A stretch of DNA of 64,000 nucleotides from Saccharothrix syringae (GTDB lineage Bacteria > Actinomycetota > Actinomycetes > Mycobacteriales > Pseudonocardiaceae). Location of the stretch: assembly GCF_009498035.1 (NCBI RefSeq), contig NZ_CP034550.1, forward strand, positions 4,464,001 through 4,528,000. The letters run 5' to 3'. Made by a program: the position numbers and the translations under genes. Positions within the stretch are counted from its first letter, which is position 1. Each line of letters starts with the position of its first letter. The notes under the pieces were generated by a model. That model was not told the DNA's origin. It saw only the letters and a list, made by a program, of their open reading frames with translations, and ran no database searches. Positions 1-8,854 of this stretch are shown piece after piece.

Positions 1-37
1 GATCAGCCGGGACGAGTTCCGCCGCCTGCTCGGCTGA
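1..37 (+). CDS. C-terminal end of an upstream gene (partial)
   Basis: Frame 2 reads ISRDEFRRLLG and then TGA at 35-37. Codon bias fits a real gene tail, but only 11 residues are visible. The product cannot be named. After it lie about 290 bases with no convincing gene, ending at a well-formed ribosome binding site for the next gene. Confidence 0.4.
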   Translation, partial: ISRDEFRRLLG

Positions 38-324
38 AAAACCCGCATTTCCGCCACCCCCGGATAAGTGCAACGACGGTGTTCCGGAACGCTTCTCACC
101 GGTGTCGTTCGGGTGCCCGAACCCATTACCGGGGTAATGACCGCACCAGGTCCGTCGCTCGCCCCAATTCGATGCCCCGAACAGGCGAATTTCCCCTCGT
201 CGGCCCTCTTCCTCCGGCGAACGGAGGATGGCGGCCTTTGCCGCCCTGCCCGAACCTTGACGCGTCGGTGACCCAACCGGCGTTTTGTCGAGTTCCTTCT
301 CCCGGTAGATCCCCGGAGGTATTC

Positions 325-858
325 ATGCCCTTATCCCGGCTGGTCGGCAGGCGTGCCCTGGTCGCCAGAGCCGTCGTCGCCCTTTTCGTCGCGGTCGCCG
401 CGGCCGTCACCCTGGCGCCGAGCGCGAATGCCGCGTCGCTCTACGAGCCGTTCTACCGGCTCTACAACCCGCAGACCGGCGACAACTACAACACGACCAA
501 CCGCAGCGAGGTCGTCAACCTGCCCGTCGGCTACACCTACAGCGGCATCGACGCTTTCGTCTCCACCACCCCGCAGGCCGGCCTGGTGCCGTTCTACCGC
601 ATCTACAGCCCGCAGCGGAAAGACCGCTTCCACACCGCGAGCTGGGACGAGGTCGTCGCCGCGACCGGCAGCCAGGGCTACACCTACGAGGGGATCGGCG
701 CCTACGTCCTCCCGGCCGGCTCCGGCGCCGGGATCCCGTTCCACCGGCTGCGCCACCCGGGCAACGGCGACCACGTGCTGATGACCAGCCAGGCCGAGGT
801 CAACCACGCGATCAACGCCGGGTACCGCTACGAGGGCGTGGCGGCCGAGGTCGGGTAG
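325..858 (+). CDS. Secreted DUF5648-type repeat protein
   Basis: This 177-residue protein starts at ATG 325, chosen because GGAGGT sits 5 bases upstream and because the reading then begins with a clean signal peptide (arginines, a hydrophobic run, cleavage near SANAAS). The mature part has three repeats of about 45 residues, each opening with a [VIE]PFYR[LI]Y-like motif, followed by D-x-[FYH] and ending in GYTY-x-G-I. This is the pattern of the DUF5648 repeat, found in exported actinobacterial proteins, sometimes beside hydrolases. No catalytic residues are evident, so a binding or cell-surface role is likely but unproven. It stands alone, convergent with the VanZ-family gene. Confidence 0.8.
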   Translation: MPLSRLVGRRALVARAVVALFVAVAAAVTLAPSANAASLYEPFYRLYNPQTGDNYNTTNRSEVVNLPVGYTYSGIDAFVSTTPQAGLVPFYRIYSPQRKDRFHTASWDEVVAATGSQGYTYEGIGAYVLPAGSGAGIPFHRLRHPGNGDHVLMTSQAEVNHAINAGYRYEGVAAEVG

Positions 859-881
859 GCCGCGGGACGGGGGCGGGTGCG

Positions 882-1940
882 CTAGACGCGTTCCGGCACC
901 CGCTCCGACACCGCCCGCGTGCCCGCCACCCGCTCGTGCCACCCGGCCTGGTCCCGCCGGAACACCGGCACCGCGAACGTCCCCGCCAGCACCACCGCGA
1001 TCACCAGCAGGTCCAGCCACCACCAGCCCAGCCGGGGCGACACCGCCACCGCGTACGCGAGCAGCCCCGTCACCCCCAGCAGCTCGCGCACCGCGATCCG
1101 CCCGGCACCGGCCCGACCACCGCCCGGCAGCCGGGTCCGGTACCGCAGCAGCCACCCGCCGAACGTCCAGCCGCCGCTCACCGCCGGCACCACCACCCGC
1201 AGCAGGGCGGTCAGTGCCAGCGCCCACCACGCCCCGGGCAGCAGCAGCCGGCACACCAGCGCCACCACGAGCAGGTCCACCACGAGCCCGCACAGGCGCC
1301 GGGGCACGCTCACCGTGCCCGGCGGCGCGGTGGCGTCCGCCGCGTCGGGCACCGCAGGCACGACCACCGCCACCGGCGCGAGCATCCACCCCAGCAGCGC
1401 GCCCGCGGTGTTGGAGATCAGGTCGTCCACGTCCGCGATCCGGTACGGGCACGGGTAGTAGCCGAAGTTCCCGGTGTACTGCACCACCTCGACGGCCAGC
1501 GACACGCCCAACCCGACGCACACCACCGCGAACGGCCCCCGCCGGTACGCCTTGCGCAGCACCACGCCCAGCGGCACGAACAGCGCCACGTTGAACGCCT
1601 GCTGGAGGAACGCCTGCGAGGTCGCCATCGCCTGGATGCCCGAACGCCCGGTGGCCGCCATGTTGTTGCGCATGTCGGTGACCCACTGGAACGGCGTGGT
1701 GGACAGCATCGTCTCGCCCCGGCACACCTGCGCCCGGTCCGGGAACGGCAGGAAGATCAGCGCCAGCGCCACCAGGCCGTACGCCAGCAGCCCGTAGAGC
1801 ACCACCGCCCGGCGCGGCTCGACGCGCCCGAACCGCCAGTAGTGCAGCGCCACCAGCGGCAGCAGCAACAGCGCGCCGACACCGACGAAGGTCGAGAACC
1901 CCGTCCGCGCGGGCTCCAGGTACGAACTCAACATGTCCAC
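882..1940 (-). CDS. VanZ-family membrane protein fused to an RDD-like domain
   Basis: The N-terminal half (about residues 15-200) has the VanZ pattern of hydrophobic segments, with a conserved E-V-x-Q motif and D-V-D-D-L-x-x-N-x-x-G near residue 170. The C-terminal half (about 205-335) has further membrane segments and a GW-x-x-G-x-x-L-x-R-Y-R-T-R motif typical of RDD proteins. VanZ proteins are associated with lipoglycopeptide resistance in some species, but most are of unknown function. GTG 1940 is the first start allowed, because a TGA lies in frame shortly upstream; ATG 1934 is the alternative. The strong Shine-Dalgarno AAAGGAGG lies about 30 bases upstream, too far for either start. No partner gene is adjacent. 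Confidence 0.75.
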   Translation of the reverse strand: MDMLSSYLEPARTGFSTFVGVGALLLLPLVALHYWRFGRVEPRRAVVLYGLLAYGLVALALIFLPFPDRAQVCRGETMLSTTPFQWVTDMRNNMAATGRSGIQAMATSQAFLQQAFNVALFVPLGVVLRKAYRRGPFAVVCVGLGVSLAVEVVQYTGNFGYYPCPYRIADVDDLISNTAGALLGWMLAPVAVVVPAVPDAADATAPPGTVSVPRRLCGLVVDLLVVALVCRLLLPGAWWALALTALLRVVVPAVSGGWTFGGWLLRYRTRLPGGGRAGAGRIAVRELLGVTGLLAYAVAVSPRLGWWWLDLLVIAVVLAGTFAVPVFRRDQAGWHERVAGTRAVSERVPERV

Positions 1941-2158
1941 GGCTCCGCTTGCTCAGCGCGACGGGGTGAACCTCCTTTATCCAACCGCCCCGCCCGCCAA
2001 ACCCCGCCGGGGCCGGCCGCTGGTCACCGGGACCGGCGAGCCGGGGCGAGGTGCCCGCCGCCACCCGCGCGCCGTACTTCTGCGGAACGACCGGGGCGGG
2101 GCTTGACCCTTTCTGATGTATTCGCGACCGGTGGCCGCCGACCGGCCCCGGCGGGCGC

Positions 2159-2164
2159 TAGCGT
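2159..2164 (+). promoter_or_regulatory. Probable -10 of a leaderless transcript
   Basis: TAGCGT lies 7 bases before GTG 2172, and no Shine-Dalgarno is present. The same arrangement recurs at several genes in this window. Confidence 0.45.
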
Positions 2165-2171
2165 GCGCCTG

Positions 2172-2918
2172 GTGAAAGAAGGGGTTCCGCCGGCGCTGGG
2201 CATCACCGCGGTCGGCCTCCTCGCCGTGGTCCTCGTGCTGAGGTGGCGCGCGAAGCGCGAGGGCTCTTCGGTCTGGCCGTGGTTCGAGCGCGCCAGCTGG
2301 GTGGCGGGGATCGCCGCGGCGATCTTCGCGGTCGTGATCGTCGTCGCGGTGCGGGACGAGCCCGCGGCGATCGGCGGCAGCCCCGTGCCGGACGCCGCGA
2401 CCACCAGCCCGGCGGCCTCGCCGTCGGGTTCCCCGACCCCGACGACCACCACGGCCACCACGACGGCCGCGCCCGTCGCCGCACCGACCACCCCGCCCCC
2501 CGAGCCCGTCGAGGTCCAGCTGTCGCCCGGGGTGTGCGGCATCGGCGTCGACTCCTTCCTGGACTTCGACGAGCCGCGGTCGTTCGTCGAGCGGACCGAC
2601 ACGCCCCTGCGGGACCTCGACGGCTTCGAGCTGCTCTACCGCAACTGCAGCGGCGGCCTGGAGAACCACAAGGCCAAGTCGTACGGCGCGGCGCGCGACG
2701 TCGAGGCGACCCCGGAGGCGTGCCGGACCGCGGCCCGGACCCGGGGCGTCGGCGAACTCCCGCTCGCGGAGGTCGTGCCCGGCGTGGTGCTGTGCGTGGT
2801 CACGAACGAGAACCGCGTCGGGTGGGCCAGGGTGATCGAGGTCCGCTGCCCGTGCGCGGAGGCGAACGACGGCGAGATACCCACGATCCGGCTGTCGGTC
2901 GTCTCCTGGCCCGGCTGA
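2172..2918 (+). CDS. Membrane-anchored protein with extracellular domain, unknown function
   Basis: About 248 residues. Two hydrophobic segments near the N-terminus (about residues 8-25 and 45-63) are separated by a basic loop, so the chain probably leaves the membrane twice-spanned with the rest outside. A Pro/Thr/Ser-rich spacer follows (about 75-115), then a compact C-terminal domain with about six cysteines (in VCGIG, RNCSG, EACR, LCVV and CPCAE), which could form disulphides outside the cell. The domain resembles the septum-formation type domain seen in actinobacterial membrane proteins, but I cannot assign it. The start GTG 2172 is taken from the -10-like hexamer; GTG 2163 is an alternative. 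Confidence 0.65.
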   Translation: MKEGVPPALGITAVGLLAVVLVLRWRAKREGSSVWPWFERASWVAGIAAAIFAVVIVVAVRDEPAAIGGSPVPDAATTSPAASPSGSPTPTTTTATTTAAPVAAPTTPPPEPVEVQLSPGVCGIGVDSFLDFDEPRSFVERTDTPLRDLDGFELLYRNCSGGLENHKAKSYGAARDVEATPEACRTAARTRGVGELPLAEVVPGVVLCVVTNENRVGWARVIEVRCPCAEANDGEIPTIRLSVVSWPG

Positions 2919-2925
2919 GGCCGCC

Positions 2926-3336
2926 TCAGAGCCCGCGGTCGTCCTGGACGAACTCCAGCAGGATGCCGCTCGGGTCCTTGACGAAGAAGTACGTGACGCC
3001 GGTGACGCCCTCGCGCACCTCGATGCCGGAGGCCAGCCCGCGCCGCTCCAGGAACTCCTTCGCCTCCCGGATCGACCCGACCCGCAGGCCGAGGTGCTTG
3101 ACGCCGACCCGGGGCAGGTCCGTGGCCAGCGCGCCCGCGGTCGCCGGCGCGTCCTGCCGCGACCGGTACCAGAAGATCTCCAGGAAGGTCCCGTCGAGCT
3201 TGAGGTGGGCGATCTCGAACTCGCCCGCCGGGTCGCGGTGGCGCAGCGCCACCTCGAACCCCAGCTCGCCGTAGAACCGGATCGACTCGTCCATGTCCAC
3301 GGCGCTGATCGCCGTGTGGTGCACGCTGAACCGCAC
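2926..3336 (-). CDS. VOC-family (glyoxalase/dioxygenase superfamily) protein
   Basis: This 136-residue protein has the beta-alpha-beta-beta-beta repeat of the VOC fold. It opens FSVHHTAI with a metal-ligand-type His, carries a central VKHLGLRV with a second His, and ends DPSGILLEFV with the Glu that closes the metal site. Members isomerise, cleave or epimerise small molecules; the substrate here is unknown. The start GTG 3336 has AGGAG 7 bases upstream. It lies 24 bases after the flavin-dependent oxidoreductase gene on the same strand, so the two are probably co-transcribed. Confidence 0.85.
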   Translation of the reverse strand: MRFSVHHTAISAVDMDESIRFYGELGFEVALRHRDPAGEFEIAHLKLDGTFLEIFWYRSRQDAPATAGALATDLPRVGVKHLGLRVGSIREAKEFLERRGLASGIEVREGVTGVTYFFVKDPSGILLEFVQDDRGL

Positions 3337-3360
3337 GTGGGTGCTCCTGTCCGTGGTCGC

Positions 3361-4362
3361 CTACGCCCGCGCGGGGCCGGTCTTCAGCTTCGGCAGCACC
3401 TCCGCGCCGAACAGCCGGATCGCGTCGAGCACCGACCTGCGCGGCAGGCCGCCGATGTCGATCATGACGAGCTGGGCGTCCAGGCCCAGCAGGTCGGTCA
3501 GCGCGTTGAGCCGGTCGGCCACCTCGGCCGGGTCGCCGCACACCGCCGCGCCGTCCATCAGCGCGTCCACGTCCACGTCGCCGTCGCCGCGCCACCGGTC
3601 GGCGAAGTGGGCGTAGGCGGCCAGGTGCGGCCGCCACCTGCGCCGCGCCTCGGCCGCGGTGGGCGCGACGAACACGTGGCTGGGCAGCGCCACCCGGCCG
3701 CCGCCGGACATGGCGGCCCGGTAGTGCCCGACCACCGACCGGTGCGTGCCCGGGTCGCGCAGGGTGCTGGGCAGCATCAGCGGCAGGTCCAGCTCGACCG
3801 CGAGGTCCGCGGACACCGCCGAGGCGCTGCCGATCCACACCGGCGGCCGCGGCCGCTGGACCGGGCGCGGTGTCGTGGTCACGTCCACCAGCGGGCTGCG
3901 GTAGCGGCCCTCCCAGGTCACCTGGGGCTGCTCCAGCAGCCGCAGCAGCAGCCGCAGGTTCTCGTCGAACCGCTCCCGCAGGTCGTCCTGGACGCCGAAG
4001 GCCGCGTCGGTGCGCTGCGACACGCCCCGCGCCACGATCATCTCGGCCCGGCCCCGCGACAGCACGTCGAGCGTGGCCAGTTCCTCGGCCACCCGCACCG
4101 GGTCGTGGTGGGCCAGCAGCGTCACCCCGGTGGACAGCCGCAGCGTCGACGTGCGCGCGGCGATGGTCGCCAGCAGCAGCTCCGGCGCCGAGACGATGTA
4201 GCGGGTGAAGTGGTGCTCGCCGATCGCCACCCCGGTGAAACCGGCCTCCTCGGCCACCACGGCCTGCTCCACGATCGCCCGCAGCCGGTCGGCCTCGGTC
4301 ACCACGTCCCCGGTGCACGGGTTGGGCAGGTGGTCGCCGAGGATCAGCAGGTAGACGTCCAT
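3361..4362 (-). CDS. LLM-class flavin-dependent oxidoreductase
   Basis: This 333-residue protein has the TIM-barrel signature of bacterial luciferase-like monooxygenases: an early GVAIGEHHF motif (EHH is typical of the family), then STGVTLLAHHDPVRVAEELATLD, then G-R-AEMIVARG. Such enzymes use reduced FMN or F420; sequence alone does not say which. ATG 4362 gives the usual N-terminus for the family. It is the first gene of a pair with the VOC protein and is divergent from the MBL-fold hydrolase, with 84 bases between starts. The physiological substrate cannot be deduced. Confidence 0.88.
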   Translation of the reverse strand: MDVYLLILGDHLPNPCTGDVVTEADRLRAIVEQAVVAEEAGFTGVAIGEHHFTRYIVSAPELLLATIAARTSTLRLSTGVTLLAHHDPVRVAEELATLDVLSRGRAEMIVARGVSQRTDAAFGVQDDLRERFDENLRLLLRLLEQPQVTWEGRYRSPLVDVTTTPRPVQRPRPPVWIGSASAVSADLAVELDLPLMLPSTLRDPGTHRSVVGHYRAAMSGGGRVALPSHVFVAPTAAEARRRWRPHLAAYAHFADRWRGDGDVDVDALMDGAAVCGDPAEVADRLNALTDLLGLDAQLVMIDIGGLPRRSVLDAIRLFGAEVLPKLKTGPARA

Positions 4363-4434
4363 CAGACAATCTTGCACCGCACGACTGCGGCCCCGATCGG
4401 CCACCGGCCGTGCCCACCGCGGGTTACCGGAAAG

Positions 4435-4440
4435 TAGGAT
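4435..4440 (+). promoter_or_regulatory. -10 element (TAGGAT) of a leaderless promoter
   Basis: TAGGAT is followed after 6 bases by GTG 4447, with no ribosome binding site. This is the clearest example of the leaderless pattern seen in this window. Confidence 0.6.
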
Positions 4441-4446
4441 CCGCGG

Positions 4447-5448
4447 GTGGACTGGACCCAGCCAGGAGTTTTCGAGGTCGCGCCCGGTGTGCACCGCATC
4501 CCGCTGCCGCTGCCCAACGACGGCCTGCACACCGTCAACGCCTACGCGGTCGAGGACGGCGACGGGCTCGTCCTGATCGACCCGGGCTGGCACCTCGACG
4601 CCGGCCTCACCGCCCTGGAGGCGGCCCTGGACGCGCTCGGGCACGGCTTCGAGGACGTCCGCCGGTTCCTCGTCACCCACGCCCACCGCGACCACTACAC
4701 GATGGCCGTCGCCCTCCGGCGCCGCTTCGGCACGAAGGTCGCCCTCGGCCTCGGCGAGCAGCCGTCCCTGGCCAGGATCGCCGCGCGCACCGGGAACGGC
4801 CAGGTCGAGCGGCTGCGCGCGTGGGGCGCGCCGCACCTGGCCGAGCAGTGGCTGACCCGGCTGGCCGCCCTCGGCGAGGCGGAGCTGCGCGACTACGAGG
4901 AGCCCGACGAGTGGCTGGAGGAGGGCGACCTGGAGCTGGACAAGCGCGTGCTGCGCGTCCTGCCCACCCCCGGCCACACCCGCGGGCACGTGGTGTTCGT
5001 GGACGCGGAGTCCCGGCTGCTGTTCGCCGGCGACCACGTGCTGCCGCACATCACCCCGTCCATCGGCTTCGAGGCCGACCGCCCGCCGCTGCCGCTGGGC
5101 GACTACCTCGACTCGCTGAACCTCGTCCGCTCCTACCCGGACCTGCGGCTGCTGCCCGCCCACGGCCCGGTGACCGAGTCCAGCCACGCCCGCGTGGACG
5201 AGCTGCTGGCCCACCACGAGGACCGGCTGGCCGCCACCCTGGACGCGGTCCGCGCGGGCACCGGCACGGCCTTCGCCACCGCGGGCCGCCTCGGCTGGAC
5301 CCGCCGCGGCAGGCGGTTCGCCGAGCTGGACCTGTTCAACCAGGTGCTGGCCACCGGCGAGACCGCCGCGCACCTCGACGTGCTGGTCCGGCGGGGCCTG
5401 GTGCGCGCGACCGGGCGGGACGGCGTGACGACCTACGAGGTCAGCTGA
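4447..5448 (+). CDS. MBL-fold metallo-hydrolase
   Basis: This 333-residue protein has the metallo-beta-lactamase fold. The dinuclear metal motif H-x-H-x-D-H is present as THAHRDHYT near residue 80. A downstream His lies in TPGHTRGHV, the bridging Asp in LLFAGDHVLP, and a last His in LPAHGP. The C-terminal 80 residues form the helical extension common in glyoxalase-II or RNase-Z-like hydrolases of actinobacteria. The substrate is unknown; thioesters or lactones are usual for this group. The GTG start is set by the -10 hexamer just upstream. It overlaps the convergent alpha/beta hydrolase by 8 bases at the 3' end. Confidence 0.9.
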   Translation: MDWTQPGVFEVAPGVHRIPLPLPNDGLHTVNAYAVEDGDGLVLIDPGWHLDAGLTALEAALDALGHGFEDVRRFLVTHAHRDHYTMAVALRRRFGTKVALGLGEQPSLARIAARTGNGQVERLRAWGAPHLAEQWLTRLAALGEAELRDYEEPDEWLEEGDLELDKRVLRVLPTPGHTRGHVVFVDAESRLLFAGDHVLPHITPSIGFEADRPPLPLGDYLDSLNLVRSYPDLRLLPAHGPVTESSHARVDELLAHHEDRLAATLDAVRAGTGTAFATAGRLGWTRRGRRFAELDLFNQVLATGETAAHLDVLVRRGLVRATGRDGVTTYEVS

Positions 5449-6199
5449 AGAAGTCGGCCAGCACGGGCGCGAGCACGTCCGGCGCGACACCGTGCCACTC
5501 GCCCGGCACGGTCCGGCGCGCCGCCCCGGGCAGCCGCGCGGCCACCCCGTCGGCCCACGCGCGCAGCCGCGGGTCGCTGCCCGAGCTGTCCAGCACCAGC
5601 GCGGGCGCGGCGACCGCGGCCAGGTCCGGGACGGTGGCGGTGACGGTCAGGTCGTAGGCGGTGGTGTGGGCCAGCGCCTCCAGCACCGGCCGGCCGGGGG
5701 ACCGGCGCGCACCCGCCACCACCTCCTCCGGCATGCCGCAGGCGAGCTGGAAGCGGGCCAGCGCGTCCCCGCGCCGACCGGCCGCCACCAGGGCCTCGAT
5801 CTCCGGCCGCACGTCCGGCCCCGCGTCGGGCTCGAACGACAGCGGCGGCTCCAGCAGCGCCACCGCGCGCAGCGGCACCCCGGCCGCCGCGGCGTGCAGG
5901 GCGAGGACCGCGCCGGAGGAGAAGCCGTGGGCGAACGCCGCCCCGCCGGCCGCCTCGACCACCGCCGCCAGGTCCTCCACCTCGCGCCCGACCGCGTACG
6001 GCGCGGTGTCACCGCTGTCGCCGCGCCCGCGCCGGTCGTAGGTGGACACGGTGAACGACCCGCTCAGCGCCTCGGCGAGCGCGCCCATCGGCCCGGACGC
6101 GCGGAAGCAGCACGCCCCGTCCACCAGCACCACGGCCGGACCGGTCCCCACCCGGGAGAAGCCGATCCGCGTGCCGTCCCTCGAAACCGTCGAACCCAC
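5441..6199 (-). CDS. Alpha/beta-fold hydrolase
   Basis: This 252-residue protein has the alpha/beta hydrolase order: a beta-hairpin start, YDRRGRGDSG after strand 4, a nucleophile elbow reading HGFSSGA (Ser in G-F-S-S-G), an Asp in LVLDSSGSDPR and a late His in GEWHG. The nucleophile elbow is unusual in having Phe before Ser and a second Ser after it. GTG 6199 has AAGGGGG 7 bases upstream. The gene is divergent from the TetR regulator with only 42 bases between starts, so that regulator probably controls it. The substrate is unknown. Confidence 0.88.
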   Translation of the reverse strand: MGSTVSRDGTRIGFSRVGTGPAVVLVDGACCFRASGPMGALAEALSGSFTVSTYDRRGRGDSGDTAPYAVGREVEDLAAVVEAAGGAAFAHGFSSGAVLALHAAAAGVPLRAVALLEPPLSFEPDAGPDVRPEIEALVAAGRRGDALARFQLACGMPEEVVAGARRSPGRPVLEALAHTTAYDLTVTATVPDLAAVAAPALVLDSSGSDPRLRAWADGVAARLPGAARRTVPGEWHGVAPDVLAPVLADFFS

Positions 6200-6227
6200 G
6201 TCGCCCCCTTCGGAACAGAACTAGACG

Positions 6228-6236
6228 GTACAGTAC
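6228..6236. promoter_or_regulatory. Short palindrome GTACAGTAC in the TetR/hydrolase intergenic region
   Basis: An odd-length palindrome, GTAC-A-GTAC, overlaps TACAGT (6229-6234). That hexamer sits 7 bases before the TetR start and reads as a -10. A TetR protein bound here would block its own promoter and could reach that of the divergent hydrolase. The arms are only 4 bp, so the call is tentative. Confidence 0.4.
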
Positions 6237-6241
6237 TACTC

Positions 6242-6856
6242 ATGGGTATGGACCGGGCCGAGCGCAAGCGGCGGACGATTCTCGGTGCAGCACGGGAGGT
6301 GTTCCTCGAACACGGCTACGTGGGCGCGAGCATGGACCAGGTGGCGGCTCTCGCGGCGGTCTCCAAGCAGACCGTCTACCAGCACTTCACCGACAAGCGC
6401 GGCTTGTTCGCGGCGGTCATCACCGCCGACGTGCGCGCCGCGGAGCAGCGCTCGGACGAGCTGCTGGACGCCCTCGCCGGCACCGCCGACCCGGAGGCCG
6501 ACCTCCGCGCCGTGGCCCGCGGGCTGGTCACCGTCGTGACCCAGCCGCACCTGGTCCGGATGCGGCGCGTCGTCATCGGCGAAGCCGAGCGGTTCCCCGA
6601 CCTCGCCGCGCTCTGGTACGCCACCGGCCCGGAACGCGGGTACCACCGCCTGGCCGAGCGGTTCGCCCGGCTCGCCGACCGCGGCCTGCTGCGCGTCCCG
6701 GACCCGCTCGCGGCCGCGCGGCACTTCACCTGGCTCGTGCTGTCGGTCCCGCTCAACCAGGCCATGTTCGACCCCGCCGCGCGGCCCACCGAGGAGGAGC
6801 TGCTGCGGGTCGCCGACGACGGGGTCAGGGTCTTCCTGGCCGCCTACGCGGCCTGA
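6242..6856 (+). CDS. TetR/AcrR-family transcriptional regulator
   Basis: This 204-residue protein has a TetR helix-turn-helix at about residues 12-58 (ILGAAREVFLEHGY ... VSKQTVYQHFTDKRGLF). The ligand-binding part matches the TetR C-terminal domain common in actinobacteria (LVRMRRVVIGEAERFPDLA). ATG 6242 is preceded by the -10-like TACAGT at 7 bases, so the transcript is probably leaderless; ATG 6248 is the alternative. It probably represses itself and the divergent alpha/beta hydrolase. The effector is unknown. Confidence 0.9.
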   Translation: MGMDRAERKRRTILGAAREVFLEHGYVGASMDQVAALAAVSKQTVYQHFTDKRGLFAAVITADVRAAEQRSDELLDALAGTADPEADLRAVARGLVTVVTQPHLVRMRRVVIGEAERFPDLAALWYATGPERGYHRLAERFARLADRGLLRVPDPLAAARHFTWLVLSVPLNQAMFDPAARPTEEELLRVADDGVRVFLAAYAA

Positions 6857-6858
6857 GC

Positions 6859-6898
6859 CGGGTCGGTGCCGGCACGATCCGCTTCCGGCACCGACCCG
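6859..6898. terminator. Bidirectional hairpin terminator
   Basis: A perfect 14-bp stem (CGGGTCGGTGCCGG pairing with 6885-6898) with a 12-base loop lies in the gap between two converging genes (TetR regulator and CheY-like receiver). There is no U-tract, as is usual in high-GC actinomycetes. Confidence 0.75.
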
Positions 6899-6929
6899 CC
6901 GGCGGCCACCCCGACCCCCGGAACACGAC

Positions 6930-7367
6930 CTAGCGGGGCAGCTTCACCACGGTCACGAAGAAGTCGTCGATCTGCCGCACGACCTCGATGAACCGGTCGA
7001 AGTCCACCGGCTTGGTGACGTAGGCGTTGGCGTGCAGGTTGTAGCTGCGCAGGATGTCCTCCTCCGCCTCCGACGTGGTCAGCACCACCACCGGGATCGT
7101 GCGCAGCGACTCGTCCGCCTTGATGTCGGCCAGCACCTCGCGCCCGTCGCGCTTCGGCAGGTTCAGGTCCAGCAGGATCAGCCCGGGCCGGGGCGCGTCC
7201 GCGTACTGCCCCTCGCGCCGCAGGAACTCCAGCGCCTCGACGCCGTCGCGCACCACGTGCAGCTGGTTGCGGATCTTGTGGTGCTCGAACGCCTCCTGCG
7301 TCATCAGCGCGTCGCCCGGGTCGTCCTCGACCAGCAGTACGTCGATCACGTTCAGCGGGCTGCTCAT
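6930..7367 (-). CDS. CheY-like response regulator (Rcp1 type)
   Basis: This 145-residue single-domain receiver has acidic residues in VEDDPGD, the phosphoacceptor Asp67 in ILLDLNLP, Thr in VVLTTS and Lys in YVTKPVD. The long helix-1 region and the ending [18 protein letters not shown] are typical of the Rcp1 group that pairs with phytochrome-like or CHASE-type kinases. There is no output domain, so it probably passes phosphate onwards or works by protein contact. The start codon overlaps the kinase stop (ATGA), so translation is coupled. It is the last gene of a three-gene signalling operon. Confidence 0.92.
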   Translation of the reverse strand: MSSPLNVIDVLLVEDDPGDALMTQEAFEHHKIRNQLHVVRDGVEALEFLRREGQYADAPRPGLILLDLNLPKRDGREVLADIKADESLRTIPVVVLTTSEAEEDILRSYNLHANAYVTKPVDFDRFIEVVRQIDDFFVTVVKLPR

Positions 7368-8854
7368 TGCTCGTCGTCCTCTACTGCCGGGAGGGTGAAC
7401 CTGAAGGTGGTGCCGGGACCCTCGGTGGTGTCCAACCAGATCCTGCCACCGTGGTACTCGATGATCTTCCGGCACATCGCCAACCCGATGCCCGTGCCCG
7501 GGTAGTCGTCCTTGTGGTGCAGGCGCTGGAAGATCACGAAGATGCGCTCAGCGTACTCCGTGTCGATCCCGATGCCGTTGTCGCTGATGGTGAAGGTCCA
7601 GGAGTCGTCCGTCCGCTCGACCCCGATCCGCACGTGCGGCGGGTCCTGGCCGCGGAACTTGAGCGCGTTGCTGACCAGGTTGCCGAACACCCCGCCCAGC
7701 AGCGACTCCTCGCCGCGCACCGTCGGCAGGTCGGCCACCTCGATCGTCGCACCGGTGCTCTCGATGACCTCGGAGTAGTTGTCCAGCACCTGCTCGACCA
7801 GCACGTCGCAGTCCACCAGGGTCTGCTCGCGGGTGATCCGGCCGACCCGGGAGAACGCCAGCAGGTCGTTGATCAGCACCTGCATCCGCTTGGCGCCGTC
7901 GACCGCGAACCGCAGGTACTGCTCGCCGCGGTCGTCGAGCTGGCCGGAGTAGCGGCGCTCCAGCAGCTGGCAGAAGCTCGCCACCTTGCGCAGCGGCTCC
8001 TGGAGGTCGTGCGAGGCGACGTAGGCGAACTGCTCCAGCTCCGAGTTGGACCGCTGCAGCTCGGTGACGTCGGACAGGATGCGCGAGCGCATGGCCTCCA
8101 CGTCCTGGCCGAGCATGACGACCTCGCGGGGGCCGGTGACCCGCACCTCGTGCGCGTAGTCGCCGGACGAGACCTGCCGCACGTCGCCCGCCAGGCCCGC
8201 CAGCGGCGCGATCAAAATCCGGTAGAGCACCACCGCGACCGCGCTGATGATCACCACCAGCAGCAGGCCCACTCCGACGGCCACCCACAGCACGTCGCGC
8301 GCGACGTCGTCCAGCTCCGCCCGCGCCTCGCCGGAAGCCACGTCCAGCTCGGCGACCAGGGCGTCGATGGCGCCGCGCAGCCGGTCGAACAGCACCTTGC
8401 CCCGCTCCGCGTCGGACGTCCCCTGCGTCGGCACGCCGGCCGCGCGCACCGAGGCGATGCGCTGCTCGGCGTACTGCGCCCGCCAGTCGGCGCCCAGCGC
8501 GAGCACCTGGTCGAGGTCGTCCATCAGGTCCGGGCGGACCGATCCGAGCAACCGCCTGACGTCGGCCGCCGCGTCCTGCTCGGTGCGCTGCCCCTCGGTG
8601 TAGGGGGTCAGGAACTCCTGGTTCGCGGTGAGCAGGTACCCGCGCAACCCGGTCTCCTGGTCGACCGCCGCCGCCTCGATCCGCAGCACCGCGCCGCGGG
8701 CGGGGTTGATCTGGTCCGACAACTTCACGCGGGCGTCGGTGAGGCTCGACAGCGCGACGGCCATGCCGGCGACGGCTCCCGCGCAGACGATGATCAGGGT
8801 GGTGACGGCGGCGACGAGCAGCCTGGCCGCGGGCCAGCGGGTGCGGTAGTCCAT
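7364..8854 (-). CDS. CHASE3-HAMP sensor histidine kinase
   Basis: This 496-residue protein has a membrane segment at about 11-36, an extracytoplasmic CHASE3-like region to about 185 ([11 protein letters not shown] is the family motif), a second membrane segment at about 188-212, a HAMP domain to about 270, then HisKA with His282 in [12 protein letters not shown]. The ATPase domain has the N box [16 protein letters not shown] and GTGIGLAMC. This architecture is close to cyanobacterial phytochrome-type kinases but with no GAF domain. It starts at ATG 8854, sharing its A with the stop of the receiver-phosphatase gene. Its likely partners are the two flanking receiver proteins. Confidence 0.93.
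   Translation of the reverse strand: MDYRTRWPAARLLVAAVTTLIIVCAGAVAGMAVALSSLTDARVKLSDQINPARGAVLRIEAAAVDQETGLRGYLLTANQEFLTPYTEGQRTEQDAAADVRRLLGSVRPDLMDDLDQVLALGADWRAQYAEQRIASVRAAGVPTQGTSDAERGKVLFDRLRGAIDALVAELDVASGEARAELDDVARDVLWVAVGVGLLLVVIISAVAVVLYRILIAPLAGLAGDVRQVSSGDYAHEVRVTGPREVVMLGQDVEAMRSRILSDVTELQRSNSELEQFAYVASHDLQEPLRKVASFCQLLERRYSGQLDDRGEQYLRFAVDGAKRMQVLINDLLAFSRVGRITREQTLVDCDVLVEQVLDNYSEVIESTGATIEVADLPTVRGEESLLGGVFGNLVSNALKFRGQDPPHVRIGVERTDDSWTFTISDNGIGIDTEYAERIFVIFQRLHHKDDYPGTGIGLAMCRKIIEYHGGRIWLDTTEGPGTTFRFTLPAVEDDEQ

Noticed and set aside
331..2064. A 577-residue minus-strand frame
   Set aside because: Shadow of the VanZ-RDD gene in another frame; composition is Ala/Gly/Arg only.
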